Source: a virus
Virus record (IMG/VR): IMGVR_UViG_3300025000_000243
Span: 1 to 38,063 of that record
Reading direction: 5' to 3' (one strand)
DNA length: 38,063 nt
Shown: piece by piece, positions 1-6,184 of the stretch
How the letters are laid out: the number at the start of each line of letters is the position of its first letter
Numbering within the stretch: the first letter of the stretch is position 1
Notes under the pieces: generated by a model
The model's input: only the letters and a program-made list of their open reading frames with translations
The model's database searches: none
Told to the model about the DNA's origin: nothing
Position numbers and translations under genes: made by a program

Positions 1-580
1 TGTGGCTCGGGAGTCATCACGGGTTGAGGCTCGGGAGTCATCACGGGTTGTGGCTTGGGGGTCATCTGTTTCTTATATCTACAGCTTAGGTACCAAAATA
101 TCTCTCAAGGGATTTTCAGTAGGCTTTGCTATGGTAACTGGAGTAAAACTTGAAACTAAATCTAAGACAGCCACACTAAAAGAAATTCCACCATTTGAAC
201 CAACTTGGAAGTCGTATGAAGAAAAATATCCAGTTGTAGTAAATAGTAAAACTGCAATTCTATACAAGGCTGTACATAAAAAAGATGGTGTCTACTTCTC
301 AGATTATGATAAAAATTTTACCTACATTATTGGAGGGGAAAAGACTGAGACAGTAGACACTAATAAACATCAGTCGTGTTCGGCTGGTATTCATGTATCA
401 CATAAATCATGGGCTAGAGGATTCGGAGCAAGTTGGGACGATATGGCTTTGCTTGAGTGTGAAGTAAACATTAAAGATATAGTAGTTTCATCGGATTGTG
501 ACGGTAAGGTGCGCGCCTCTAAAATTAAGGTTACTAGGGAGGTGCCAGAGAGTGAGTGGTTTGATTTAGTAATGGCGTAA
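1..580 (+). CDS. C-terminal part of junction-spanning beta-helix repeat protein
   Basis: This is the 3' part of a gene that begins at 37879; joined across the 15-base terminal overlap the protein is 249 residues. The N-terminal third (residues 30-86) ends in octapeptide repeats of the type S-x-R-V-x-A-R-E, which I would expect to form a small right-handed parallel beta-helix. The C-terminal part holds a GIHVSHKSWA segment followed by beta-rich sequence. Proteins combining this kind of repeat with a conserved C-terminal domain are common and uncharacterised in phages; I assign no function. There is no start codon at this end other than an internal GTG at position 2. The next gene starts two bases after the stop, so both are in one operon. 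Confidence 0.85.
   Translation, partial: VARESSRVEARESSRVVAWGSSVSYIYSLGTKISLKGFSVGFAMVTGVKLETKSKTATLKEIPPFEPTWKSYEEKYPVVVNSKTAILYKAVHKKDGVYFSDYDKNFTYIIGGEKTETVDTNKHQSCSAGIHVSHKSWARGFGASWDDMALLECEVNIKDIVVSSDCDGKVRASKIKVTREVPESEWFDLVMA
2..66 (+). repeat. 24-bp tandem coding repeat at contig ends
   Basis: Two full 24-bp units (2-25 and 26-49, differing at one base) and a diverged third (50-66) encode octapeptides. The contig end (38045-38063) is another partial unit. Because the contig breaks inside the repeat, the true number of units may be higher than assembled. Confidence 0.85.
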
Positions 581-581
581 C

Positions 582-941
582 ATGATAACTCAACTTAAAG
601 AAAATCAAATATTCATCTTTGGCAGCAATCTAAACGGAGCACATGGAGCCGGAGCCGCTAGACAAGCACACGATGACTTTGGAGCAGAGTACGGAGTTGG
701 TGAAGGTGTGACAGGACAATCTTACGCCTTCCCTACCCTGAATAAAAACATGCAGAAAGTACCAACAGAAGCCCTTGAAGCCAGCCGAGACAAGCTATTT
801 GCGTTTGCACAAGCTAATCCACAACTAGAGTTTCTACTAACAAAAGTAGGTTGTGGCCTGGCTGGCTTCCCAGAAGAAGAAATGGAATCACTCTTTGACG
901 TAGTACCAGAGAATATTATTAAGCCTAAAGAATGGAGGTAA
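582..941 (+). CDS. macro-domain-like phage non-structural protein (A1S_2505-type)
   Basis: 119 residues. The N-terminus reads IFIFGSNLNGAHGAGAARQA (residues 10-29), followed by an AEYGVGEGVTGQSYAFPT segment and, near the C-terminus, a VGCGLAGF motif. This layout (F-G-S-N-x-x-G-x-H-G-x-G-A-A and a late G-x-G-x-A-G-F) matches small phage proteins related to macro domains, which bind ADP-ribose-like ligands; the late motif corresponds to the macro-domain phosphate loop. No SD is present; the gene follows the repeat protein by one base. A role in nucleotide or ADP-ribose signalling, including counter-defence, is inference only. Confidence 0.75.
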   Translation: MITQLKENQIFIFGSNLNGAHGAGAARQAHDDFGAEYGVGEGVTGQSYAFPTLNKNMQKVPTEALEASRDKLFAFAQANPQLEFLLTKVGCGLAGFPEEEMESLFDVVPENIIKPKEWR

Positions 942-975
942 CCCCCCAGAGAAGTTTATTAAAATAACCAAGTGT

Positions 976-1131
976 ATGAAGACATGCAAATGTTGCAAAC
1001 AAGAAAAAGATAATGTCACTGAAGCAGTAGTGAAAGGAAACGAAGTCTTAGGATATTATGATGTAAAAGTTGAATGGTGTGAGGAGTGTATAAACTCTCA
1101 TAATTATTACTTAATGGCTAATTGGGGTTAA
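976..1131 (+). CDS. small zinc-ribbon protein
   Basis: 51 residues starting MKTCKCCKQEK and carrying a second cysteine pair CEEC near residue 35. Two C-x-x-C knuckles about 28 residues apart form a plausible single zinc site. It lies in the same direction between the macro-like gene and the gene starting at 1133 (one base after this stop). No specific family is recognised. Confidence 0.6.
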   Translation: MKTCKCCKQEKDNVTEAVVKGNEVLGYYDVKVEWCEECINSHNYYLMANWG

Positions 1132-1132
1132 T

Positions 1133-1537
1133 ATGTCCACACCTGAAATAGAGAGAGTGTTTGAGTGGAAAGATGGCGTGATTGTGGAATTTGAAGCATA
1201 CGCCATGCACACGGACGAAGGGGGAGGTGAAGTTTGGGATAAGGAATTATCTGTTTTCCAAAGAGGTATTGTACTTGGTGATGAAGTAGTTGGTTGCGAT
1301 TATGAACTATCCAAGGAAGACTTTATAAATGGAGTGTGGGTAGATGGTATAGATACTGGCGGTGGTTATCATGCTGACGAATATATCAGAGCAACTTTAT
1401 GCGAACCTGAATGGCTCACCACCCTCCTCACCACTCACGATGCGGAGATACGAGAGAAGATTGAGGCAATTCGAGGAGTGTACTCAGCACACGATGCACT
1501 GGAAGCAGTTAAAAGTTTACTCACCCCTAAGAAGTAG
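1133..1537 (+). CDS. hypothetical early protein with LTT-type C-terminal helix
   Basis: 134 residues, acidic, with a beta-rich N-terminus (FEWKDGVIVEFEAYAMHTDE) and a charged helical C-terminus (TTLLTTHDAEIREKIEAIRG, residues 96-115). A similar T-L-T plus amphipathic-helix tail occurs in the following genes at 1539, 1763 and 2836, suggesting a shared module. No SD; tightly packed in the operon. Function unknown. Confidence 0.65.
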   Translation: MSTPEIERVFEWKDGVIVEFEAYAMHTDEGGGEVWDKELSVFQRGIVLGDEVVGCDYELSKEDFINGVWVDGIDTGGGYHADEYIRATLCEPEWLTTLLTTHDAEIREKIEAIRGVYSAHDALEAVKSLLTPKK

Positions 1538-1538
1538 T

Positions 1539-1760
1539 ATGAAACACTTTACATCACGTGACGAAGGAGTTGAAGTTGGTGGAATTACTAACAAAACGAA
1601 CCCACCTATGAAAGATAACATTGAGGAGAAGGCAAAACAGATTGTTGGGACTTGGCTACCTGAGTGTTCAATCGACAATGCAGGCAAAATGTTAGAAGAC
1701 GTGACTAAAACCCTCACCTCCACCCACAACGCAGCCATTATTAACCGTCTTATCCCGTAA
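1539..1760 (+). CDS. small hypothetical protein, shared C-terminal module
   Basis: 73 residues from the ATG directly after the previous stop. The frame is open further upstream, but that would overlap the preceding gene by about 180 bases. The C-terminus (KTLTSTHNAAIINRLIP) repeats the T-L-T-helix pattern of its neighbours. No recognised domain, no SD. Confidence 0.55.
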   Translation: MKHFTSRDEGVEVGGITNKTNPPMKDNIEEKAKQIVGTWLPECSIDNAGKMLEDVTKTLTSTHNAAIINRLIP

Positions 1761-1762
1761 GT

Positions 1763-2281
1763 ATGCCAAAAGAAAAACACATTGCAGCCGATGTAGAGTA
1801 CGAATACACCTCAGACACCAAAGTAGAGATTGGAGGGAACGGAGGTTCAATGCCAAAAGACTACAGTAAAATTGACCACATCCATTGTTTTAACCAAGAT
1901 AATCCCCCTTGTGGTATCAAAGGTAAGCACCGCTGCTGTTTATGCGAAGAACCTATGCCAAAAGACTATCAGGAGATTGATAGGATAATCAAAAACTGTA
2001 CAAATGATGTTTTAGCTTTAATCCCACATATAGACGGGTTTAGCCATAGTAGCATTAACCATAAAGCAGACGAGATAATCCGCCGAGCCCTCACCACCTA
2101 CGGCAATGCCCGAGTAGAAGAAATTATAAAGATAGCGGAGGGGATGAAAGTGGATATACCAACACGCCAAGCGCACAATTTACAAAGTGGGTTTAGTAAA
2201 GCAACACGTAGACGTTCTCGCTGGAAAGCTGAGTCCTACAACCAAGCCCTCACCGACCTAATACAAGCTATTAAGAAATAA
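1763..2281 (+). CDS. hypothetical protein with Cys/His cluster
   Basis: 172 residues. Residues about 40-63 contain a dense metal-binding cluster (HIHCF, then NPPCG, then HRCCLCEE). The repeated phrase MPKDY occurs at both edges of this cluster, suggesting duplication of a short segment. The C-terminal part (RRALTTYGNARVEEIIKIAE) carries the T-x-T-helix module found in adjacent genes, then a basic stretch TRRRSRW. Probably a small nucleic-acid- or protein-binding accessory factor; not identified further. Confidence 0.6.
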   Translation: MPKEKHIAADVEYEYTSDTKVEIGGNGGSMPKDYSKIDHIHCFNQDNPPCGIKGKHRCCLCEEPMPKDYQEIDRIIKNCTNDVLALIPHIDGFSHSSINHKADEIIRRALTTYGNARVEEIIKIAEGMKVDIPTRQAHNLQSGFSKATRRRSRWKAESYNQALTDLIQAIKK

Positions 2282-2283
2282 CC

Positions 2284-2445
2284 ATGCCAACAAAACAAAT
2301 AAAGAAGTACACCAAACTAGATGGCTGCCACCACCCAGAACATAATCCGCCAAACATGATTGTGCTGGAGCCTGGAATGTATGAGCACACTTGCCCGTCT
2401 TGCGCTAAGGTGCAGACCTTCGAAGTCCCCCTAGTAACTTGTTAA
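2284..2445 (+). CDS. small CxxC zinc protein (HPEHNPP type)
   Basis: 53 residues with C15-H16-H17-P18-E19-H20-N21-P22-P23, then a hydrophobic V-L-E-P-G-x-Y-E segment and CPSC at 37-40. This order (Cys-His-Pro-x-H-x-P-P, L-x-P-G-x-Y, C-P-x-C) is a recurrent phage micro-protein pattern and looks like one zinc ribbon. Three bases separate it from the previous stop. Function unknown. Confidence 0.65.
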   Translation: MPTKQIKKYTKLDGCHHPEHNPPNMIVLEPGMYEHTCPSCAKVQTFEVPLVTC

Positions 2446-2451
2446 ATAACC

Positions 2452-2523
2452 ATGCAAGCCTTAATTAACCAACTGTCTAAAGACGTTACTAAGACTAGAA
2501 AACAAACCCCTCAGAGGACTTAG
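2452..2523 (+). CDS. possible micro-ORF
   Basis: A 23-codon frame fills the gap between two genes, starting six bases after the previous stop and ending 17 bases before the next start. The predicted peptide is basic and has no recognisable feature. It fits the packing of the operon but could be chance. Confidence 0.25.
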   Translation: MQALINQLSKDVTKTRKQTPQRT

Positions 2524-2540
2524 CCGTTTAATTTAGATTT

Positions 2541-2831
2541 ATGACAGCAACTGAACAGACAATTAAAGATGCTATAGATGGTGGATTTAATTACTGGGGC
2601 TATACTGTTGAATCATTCCCCACAGATGAGTTTTATGTATCTGCCATGCTACTTACTCCCCTCGCCTGGCAAGCTGTAGGGAAGACGCGGGGGTGGCCTG
2701 TTATTCATATGTTGAACATGAAACGAGGTGAGGAACAGTCCCAACATTACTGGCTTTTCATGCAACACGTATTTATTGACTATCGAGCAGACGGCAAATC
2801 AATCGAAGATTCTTTAGCAGCAATAAGTTAG
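2541..2831 (+). CDS. hypothetical phage protein, Trp-rich
   Basis: 96 residues. The pattern (I-K-D-A-I-D-G-G-F-N-Y-W, then W-Q-A-V-G-K-x-x-G-W, then a short helical tail with D-G-K-S-I-E-D-S-L) resembles a widespread family of small phage and host proteins of unknown function in which a conserved W-Q-A-L-G-K-x-x-G-W segment is typical. A/T-rich leader without SD. Confidence 0.65.
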   Translation: MTATEQTIKDAIDGGFNYWGYTVESFPTDEFYVSAMLLTPLAWQAVGKTRGWPVIHMLNMKRGEEQSQHYWLFMQHVFIDYRADGKSIEDSLAAIS

Positions 2832-2835
2832 ATTT

Positions 2836-3276
2836 ATGAACAAACCACTAGAAAAATGTACTGGAGCACATTGTCGTTGTATGAACCTTGGTGGCCAGTG
2901 TCCCAACCACTACTATGCTGATTGTGAAAGTCGTATAGAAAAAGAAGCGGTCATATCAACCAACAAAGAGGTAAGGAGTGTTGAAGAGGCTGTAGAGGAG
3001 TTTTGGAAACTTCATGCAGATGGTGGAGTTACCGCTAGTACCCCAGATAACCCACCCGAAGGATGGGAAGAATGGCGAAGTGAACCTAGTGAAGTTCGTG
3101 ACTGGCTCCGTACCACCCTCACCGCTGAACGTACCGCACAGTGGGAACAACTGATTCAAATCGCAAAGCTAACAGAAGATTACAAGAGGGACTGGGGAAC
3201 TAGCTACAGACCGTTTGCTAGTCTCATTCAAGAAATTCAGGCGATTATTACCAAGAAGTCTAACCTCGACGCGTAA
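2836..3276 (+). CDS. hypothetical protein with N-terminal Cys cluster
   Basis: 146 residues. The first 30 residues contain C8, C13, C15, C22 and C30 around H12 and H25, a probable zinc-binding unit. The middle is acidic (RSVEEAVEEFWKLHADGG). The tail (RTTLTAERTAQWEQLIQI) is another copy of the T-L-T-helix module of this operon, ending in a predicted coiled helix. No SD. Function unknown. Confidence 0.6.
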   Translation: MNKPLEKCTGAHCRCMNLGGQCPNHYYADCESRIEKEAVISTNKEVRSVEEAVEEFWKLHADGGVTASTPDNPPEGWEEWRSEPSEVRDWLRTTLTAERTAQWEQLIQIAKLTEDYKRDWGTSYRPFASLIQEIQAIITKKSNLDA

Positions 3277-3281
3277 AAAAC

Positions 3282-3551
3282 ATGTGCTGCTTCCCCTCTT
3301 GCGAACATAAAGACATATACGCCCGCGGTATCTGTTGGTATCACTACAAACTTTTTATGAAACTTGTGGGGATGAAGATACGCACTTGGGAAGAATTAGA
3401 GGAAGTGGGGTATTGCCTACCTAAACTTTACGGTAAAGGAATCCCGAAAAAAAAGAAGGACTATATACAGCCTCTACAGCATAAATATGCTCACCTCTTA
3501 GATGAAAAGATGAACGAAGGAAGAAATTATAAGCAATATCAACGTAACTAA
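3282..3551 (+). CDS. small zinc-finger protein
   Basis: 89 residues. The N-terminus MCCFPSCEHKDIYARGICWYHY has the C-x(4)-C-x(n)-A-R-G-x-C-x-x-H-Y pattern of short phage zinc modules often found near HNH-type or DNA-binding domains. The remainder is basic and Lys-rich (KGIPKKKKDYIQ). No catalytic histidine pair is present, so nuclease activity is not claimed. Confidence 0.6.
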   Translation: MCCFPSCEHKDIYARGICWYHYKLFMKLVGMKIRTWEELEEVGYCLPKLYGKGIPKKKKDYIQPLQHKYAHLLDEKMNEGRNYKQYQRN

Positions 3552-3557
3552 GTAACT

Positions 3558-3827
3558 ATGAAAATAATTGCAACAAGTTCAACAGGTAGTGGCTTCCTAC
3601 CTATGAAACAAAACAAAGAGCTAGAAGATAAAAAAAGCGAAAGGCAAAAACGAGTAGAGTTGTGTAATTTTCTTAAAAATGCTTTTTGTGTAGACGGTCT
3701 TGTTTCCTTAACAGATGGCATAATAGAAGTAGATGTATTAGGAGACAAAAAAACAACGGGCGCAGTATTTGTTGCAGAAGATAAAACCAGGGGAAAGTTC
3801 TTTGTTAGTTTCGGTAAAATAGACTAA
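3558..3827 (+). CDS. hypothetical protein, last gene of early plus operon
   Basis: 89 residues, basic N-terminus with the run KELEDKKSERQKR, then beta-rich C-terminus (GIIEVDVLGDKKTTGAVFVA). It is followed by 31 bases and then the promoter of the structured RNA. No family recognised. Confidence 0.55.
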   Translation: MKIIATSSTGSGFLPMKQNKELEDKKSERQKRVELCNFLKNAFCVDGLVSLTDGIIEVDVLGDKKTTGAVFVAEDKTRGKFFVSFGKID

Positions 3828-3858
3828 CAAATAACCCCTCGCACTCAGTAAATAGTGG

Positions 3859-3867
3859 TGGTATAAT
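3859..3867 (+). promoter_or_regulatory. extended -10 promoter for structured RNA
   Basis: TGG followed by a perfect TATAAT at 3862-3867. There is no convincing -35 box (TCGCAC at the expected position), consistent with an extended -10 promoter. The predicted transcription start, about 3873-3875, lies in GGGG. Confidence 0.55.
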
Positions 3868-3873
3868 CTAGGG

Positions 3874-4332
3874 GTAGATGATGGTAGGTGCCAGGCGAGG
3901 CTGGCTAAGTGAGGCAAACATTGCGTGATGCTAGCCTATCATCAAGTGGTGTGTTGCCACGGGTACTTGCATGGGATTAGGAGTAAGCGCCTAATTGAGA
4001 AATGGGTTAGAGTCCCTAAGTCATTAAGTTCCGGTGGGAGCACATCACACATCGTTGGTTGTTTTTTAGGAGTTAGTAGAAGAGCTGTACAAGCTTACAT
4101 CTCTACGAGGGTCGCTCCCTAGACGAAGGACTCATGGTCTTCACTCCTAAGCACCAGCCCGCGATTATGTCGTTAGCTGAACCGCCACGGGCACAGAGCA
4201 CTGTTAGCTGTCCTAAGCAACAGGTAGGCTCATACCCTATTCAGAGGACTCTTGTGGTCGGGGGCGGTTCAGCTAGTGACGCTTATATATAAATAGTTTA
4301 GCCCCCACCAGAAATGGTGGGGGCTTTTCTTT
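3874..4332 (+). ncRNA. candidate large structured noncoding RNA (about 455 nt)
   Basis: A stretch without a convincing gene, bounded by an extended -10 promoter and a strong intrinsic terminator, and visibly richer in G+C than its surroundings. Helices found by eye: TGATGGTAGG near 3880 with CCTATCATCA near 3935; hairpin GCCAG/CTGGC near 3890; TTAGGAGT (about 4065) with ACTCCTAA (4143-4150), enclosing small hairpins; and an 18-bp helix joining 4169-4186 (GTCGTTAGCTGAACCGCC) to 4263-4280 with only two wobble pairs. The segment TCCTAAGCA occurs twice. Size, multi-branched folding and phage setting recall large ornate RNAs such as GOLLD and ROOL, but I cannot assign it to a known class. It lacks tmRNA and RNase P hallmarks. 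Confidence 0.7.
4301..4332 (+). terminator. intrinsic terminator of structured RNA
   Basis: Perfect 10-bp stem GCCCCCACCA / TGGTGGGGGC with a GAAA loop (4301-4324) followed by TTTTCTTT. It sits between convergent transcripts; on the minus strand the hairpin has no U-run, so it works best for the plus-strand RNA. Confidence 0.85.
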
Positions 4333-4405
4333 ACGTCGTGTAACGTGGGTTGACGTACAGGACGGTTTCTTGTTTGTCTTCGGTGACTTTGACCACATGA
4401 GTGAT

Positions 4406-4624
4406 TTACTTGAGGTCAGCGGTGTAAATCACCAAGTAGATGATTTCCGCTGATTGGTTGTAGGAGATTTGGCAGGGTGCTTCGATGTTGCGCCAGGCAC
4501 AACCACCTTGGAACACGACCGGGTTGGCCGTGACCTCAGCTTTCACATCAGCTGGGACTGCCCAGGCTTTGACCACTATAAAGATAATGACCAAGACCAA
4601 GGCGACTTTGAGGTAGAACTTCAT
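4406..4624 (-). CDS. small secreted or membrane-anchored protein, apparently truncated by a nonsense codon
   Basis: 72 residues beginning with a signal-peptide-like segment (KFYLKVALVLVIIFIVVKAW, residues 2-21), then a beta-rich domain with two cysteines (GGCAW and APCQIS). The start has an SD (AGGAG, 8 bases before ATG), as do the other three genes of this cassette. The TAA stop at 4406-4408 is followed in the same frame by 24 more codons without a stop, to TAA at 4331-4333. These read like a normal continuation (THVVKVTEDKQETVLYVNPR). A single CAA-to-TAA change would explain this. Intact short protein, pseudogene or readthrough are all possible. Confidence 0.6.
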   Translation of the reverse strand: MKFYLKVALVLVIIFIVVKAWAVPADVKAEVTANPVVFQGGCAWRNIEAPCQISYNQSAEIIYLVIYTADLK

Positions 4625-4634
4625 GATGACTCTC

Positions 4635-4829
4635 CTAGATGTCTGCTTCCATAAGGGCTTCTACGTACCGGAGCACGTATGGAGGAACGATAGCGTGCAG
4701 CTTGAACTGGCACACGTCGTTAAAGGTGTTCACATCAACACCAAAGCAGTAGATGTGCGCCAAGCGAAAGAAGTCGCCTTCATCCGTCTTGGTACGCGTC
4801 ATCATGTCAAGCACATCACGCGTTTGCAT
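4635..4829 (-). CDS. small hypothetical protein of SD-bearing cassette
   Basis: 64 residues starting MQTRDVLDMMTRTKTDEGDF. The start is fixed by GAGGAG seven bases upstream; a longer frame exists but would overlap the neighbouring gene by over 150 bases. It overlaps the end of the upstream gene by 14 bases, implying coupling. No domain recognised. Confidence 0.65.
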   Translation of the reverse strand: MQTRDVLDMMTRTKTDEGDFFRLAHIYCFGVDVNTFNDVCQFKLHAIVPPYVLRYVEALMEADI

Positions 4830-5010
4830 TGTATTTCTCCTCACACTTAGTTGAACACACCCACACTTCTTGGTCGCCACGCATGTGCCGGCCATAGGCT
4901 CCGGAGAGCAGCTTGCTGCATACACAACAAGGTTGTTGAAGTACCCAGTCTGCCAGGTCTTTTTCTTTCTTGGCCGCCTGGACTTCATGTAGCTTAAAGC
5001 TATTTTTCAT
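4816..5010 (-). CDS. small zinc-finger protein of SD-bearing cassette
   Basis: 64 residues. A C-x-x-C knuckle in QQPCCVCSK (about residue 30) and a second in WVCSTKCEEK form a likely treble-clef or ribbon zinc site of the kind seen in MYM/FCS-like fingers. The ATG at 5010 is preceded by GGAGG five bases away, better than an upstream GTG without SD. TGATG overlap with the preceding gene implies coupled translation. Confidence 0.65.
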   Translation of the reverse strand: MKNSFKLHEVQAAKKEKDLADWVLQQPCCVCSKLLSGAYGRHMRGDQEVWVCSTKCEEKYNANA

Positions 5011-5198
5011 CACTTCCTCCCGAGTTGGAGTGGTTCCGCCTTTTGGGGTGGACACACGAGGTGAGCAAACAGGGTTAAACCCTTCAGCTGCCCGATAATG
5101 TGTGGGTGGACGTTACAGTTGAACATCCGACCACACGATATGCAAAGCCTCCATTCAGTTAGGAAGCGTGCATCACCGTCTTTGACGTAGGTGTACAT
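5010..5198 (-). CDS. small Cys/His protein, first gene of SD-bearing cassette
   Basis: 62 residues, MYTYVKDGDARFLTEWRLCI and onward. It contains C-I-S-C-G-R-M-F-N-C-N-V-H-P-H, a compact metal-binding motif near residues 19-33. The SD AAGGAG lies seven bases before the ATG. It is preceded by a structured leader of about 75 bases and a TATAAT box. Confidence 0.65.
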   Translation of the reverse strand: MYTYVKDGDARFLTEWRLCISCGRMFNCNVHPHIIGQLKGLTLFAHLVCPPQKAEPLQLGRK

Positions 5199-5223
5199 GA
5201 TTCGCTCCTTTGTTAATGAACTA

Positions 5224-5287
5224 TGGCGAGCGGTGGCTTGTTCTCAAAGCCTCAGCGTTTAGGCGTCCGCTCCTATCTATTATTATA
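5224..5287 (-). promoter_or_regulatory. promoter and folded leader of minus-strand cassette
   Basis: TATAAT on the minus strand at 5282-5287 (no good -35). The leader can fold: GAGCGG (5267-5272 on minus) pairs with CCGCTC (5228-5233), enclosing a GGCTT/AAGCC hairpin with a 7-base loop and a GCCT/AGGC pair. This leader is much longer than usual for this genome and could be a cis-regulatory RNA. Confidence 0.45.
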
Positions 5288-5354
5288 ACATTGACTAGGT
5301 AGTTCTTTATGATATTCTAAGTGTATAGCAGATTGCTTGCTAATAAATTTGAGG

Positions 5355-5382
5355 AACGGCCTTACAGGGCCGTTTTCTTTTT
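5355..5382 (+). terminator. intrinsic terminator downstream of an apparently gene-free stretch
   Basis: Stem AACGGCC / GGCCGTT with loop TTACAG, then TTTTCTTTTT. No plus-strand gene lies between the previous terminator (4301-4332) and this one. A weak plus promoter (TTGACT at 5291, then TATTCT after 16 bases) would give a transcript of about 60 nt. Confidence 0.7.
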
Positions 5383-5419
5383 ATGTTGATAACCACGCTA
5401 TTTACTTTATTGGTTCTAG

Positions 5420-5425
5420 TATAAT
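5420..5425 (+). promoter_or_regulatory. -10 box giving a leaderless transcript
   Basis: TATAAT lies exactly six bases before the ATG at 5432, so transcription would start at or next to the start codon. There is no SD between them. Confidence 0.5.
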
Positions 5426-5431
5426 TGGGAT

Positions 5432-5707
5432 ATGAGCTTACATCGAGAAGACGAACTAAATCGTCAGATATTAAATAAACAAAGAAAAATTACTGGGCTT
5501 GAACGAAAGGTTGTCGAGCTTGAACGAAAAGTGAAAAGTCTAAAGGCAGCAAACAAAAAAACAGCGGAATCAGAAAATAAGCGTTACGAAGCATTATTTG
5601 TGACGTATATTAAAGTTTGCGAGCGCAATGTTGACATGGAAGAAAAAATAAATGATTTGTATAATGAGTTGACTAGGCAGATGAGACTACATGAAGCGCA
5701 AAAATAA
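5432..5707 (+). CDS. coiled-coil protein
   Basis: 91 residues, almost entirely heptad-patterned and charged (KITGLERKVVELERKVKSLK), so a long coiled coil without membrane segments. It likely starts from a leaderless message and overlaps the next gene by 17 bases. Function unknown; candidates are a scaffold-like or regulatory protein. Confidence 0.65.
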   Translation: MSLHREDELNRQILNKQRKITGLERKVVELERKVKSLKAANKKTAESENKRYEALFVTYIKVCERNVDMEEKINDLYNELTRQMRLHEAQK

Positions 5708-6107
5708 ATGTGTTGCTTCTAAGCGGGCTTACGCCACTACAGATGAGTGTTTGGCAGTAATGAAGCGTGTCTACAAACAAAAGAAAGTTAAGCTATGGTA
5801 CTATGAGTGTCCTGTCTGTTTAGATTTTCATTTAACTAGTAAGGGTTCAGGCAAAGAAATGTACGAGATGCAAAAACTATGGCGCGACGAAAGTATGAAG
5901 CGTGACATCGCAAACAAATACAAAGAGTTCTGTCGATTATTTAATAAGATGAATAGGGAGTACAACAAGGCCACTAAGAAACCAAAAACCACCCTTAAGG
6001 GCATATTACCTAGAGAAGACAGACTGCGTATTTTAGCTGAAATGAAGGCTAATCAGAACCCGTATATCTGGGGAAAAATCAAAAATTGGTTCAAAAGTGC
6101 GGTATAA
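5691..6107 (+). CDS. zinc-ribbon protein with basic helical tail
   Basis: 138 residues. The N-terminal part follows a pattern common in small phage proteins: C7, S-K-R-A-Y near residues 10-14, then YYECPVCLDFHLTS at about 37-50, giving one zinc site from C7, C40, C43 and H47. The rest is basic, with a long helix and K/R clusters, suggesting nucleic acid binding. It overlaps the coiled-coil gene and is followed by a terminator. Confidence 0.65.
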   Translation: MKRKNKCVASKRAYATTDECLAVMKRVYKQKKVKLWYYECPVCLDFHLTSKGSGKEMYEMQKLWRDESMKRDIANKYKEFCRLFNKMNREYNKATKKPKTTLKGILPREDRLRILAEMKANQNPYIWGKIKNWFKSAV

Positions 6108-6118
6108 TTATAGGTGAA

Positions 6119-6138
6119 GGGCGGTAACCCCGCCTTTT
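6119..6138 (+). terminator. intrinsic terminator
   Basis: GGCGG / CCGCC with loop TAACC, followed by TTTT; 12 bases after the stop of the zinc-ribbon gene. Short stem, so moderate strength. Confidence 0.6.
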
Positions 6139-6184
6139 CATCACCCTGGCGTTAGTTCGTCAGTTAGGTAGTTAGCCCACTAAG

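Noticed and set aside
3925-4122. 65-codon plus-strand frame inside the structured RNA
   Set aside because: No RBS or promoter of its own, unlikely composition, and it cuts across several paired regions; treated as chance.
4233-4240. TACCCTAT copy inside the large RNA as an iteron
   Set aside because: A single 8-mer is expected about once by chance in a genome this size and is far from the origin candidate.
3874-4332. tmRNA or RNase P RNA
   Set aside because: No tRNA-like ends, tag reading frame, or conserved RNase P core strings; the fold differs.
6102-6107. TATAAT at the end of the zinc-ribbon gene as a promoter
   Set aside because: It would start transcription only about 5 bases before a terminator hairpin and has no TGN extension or -35.
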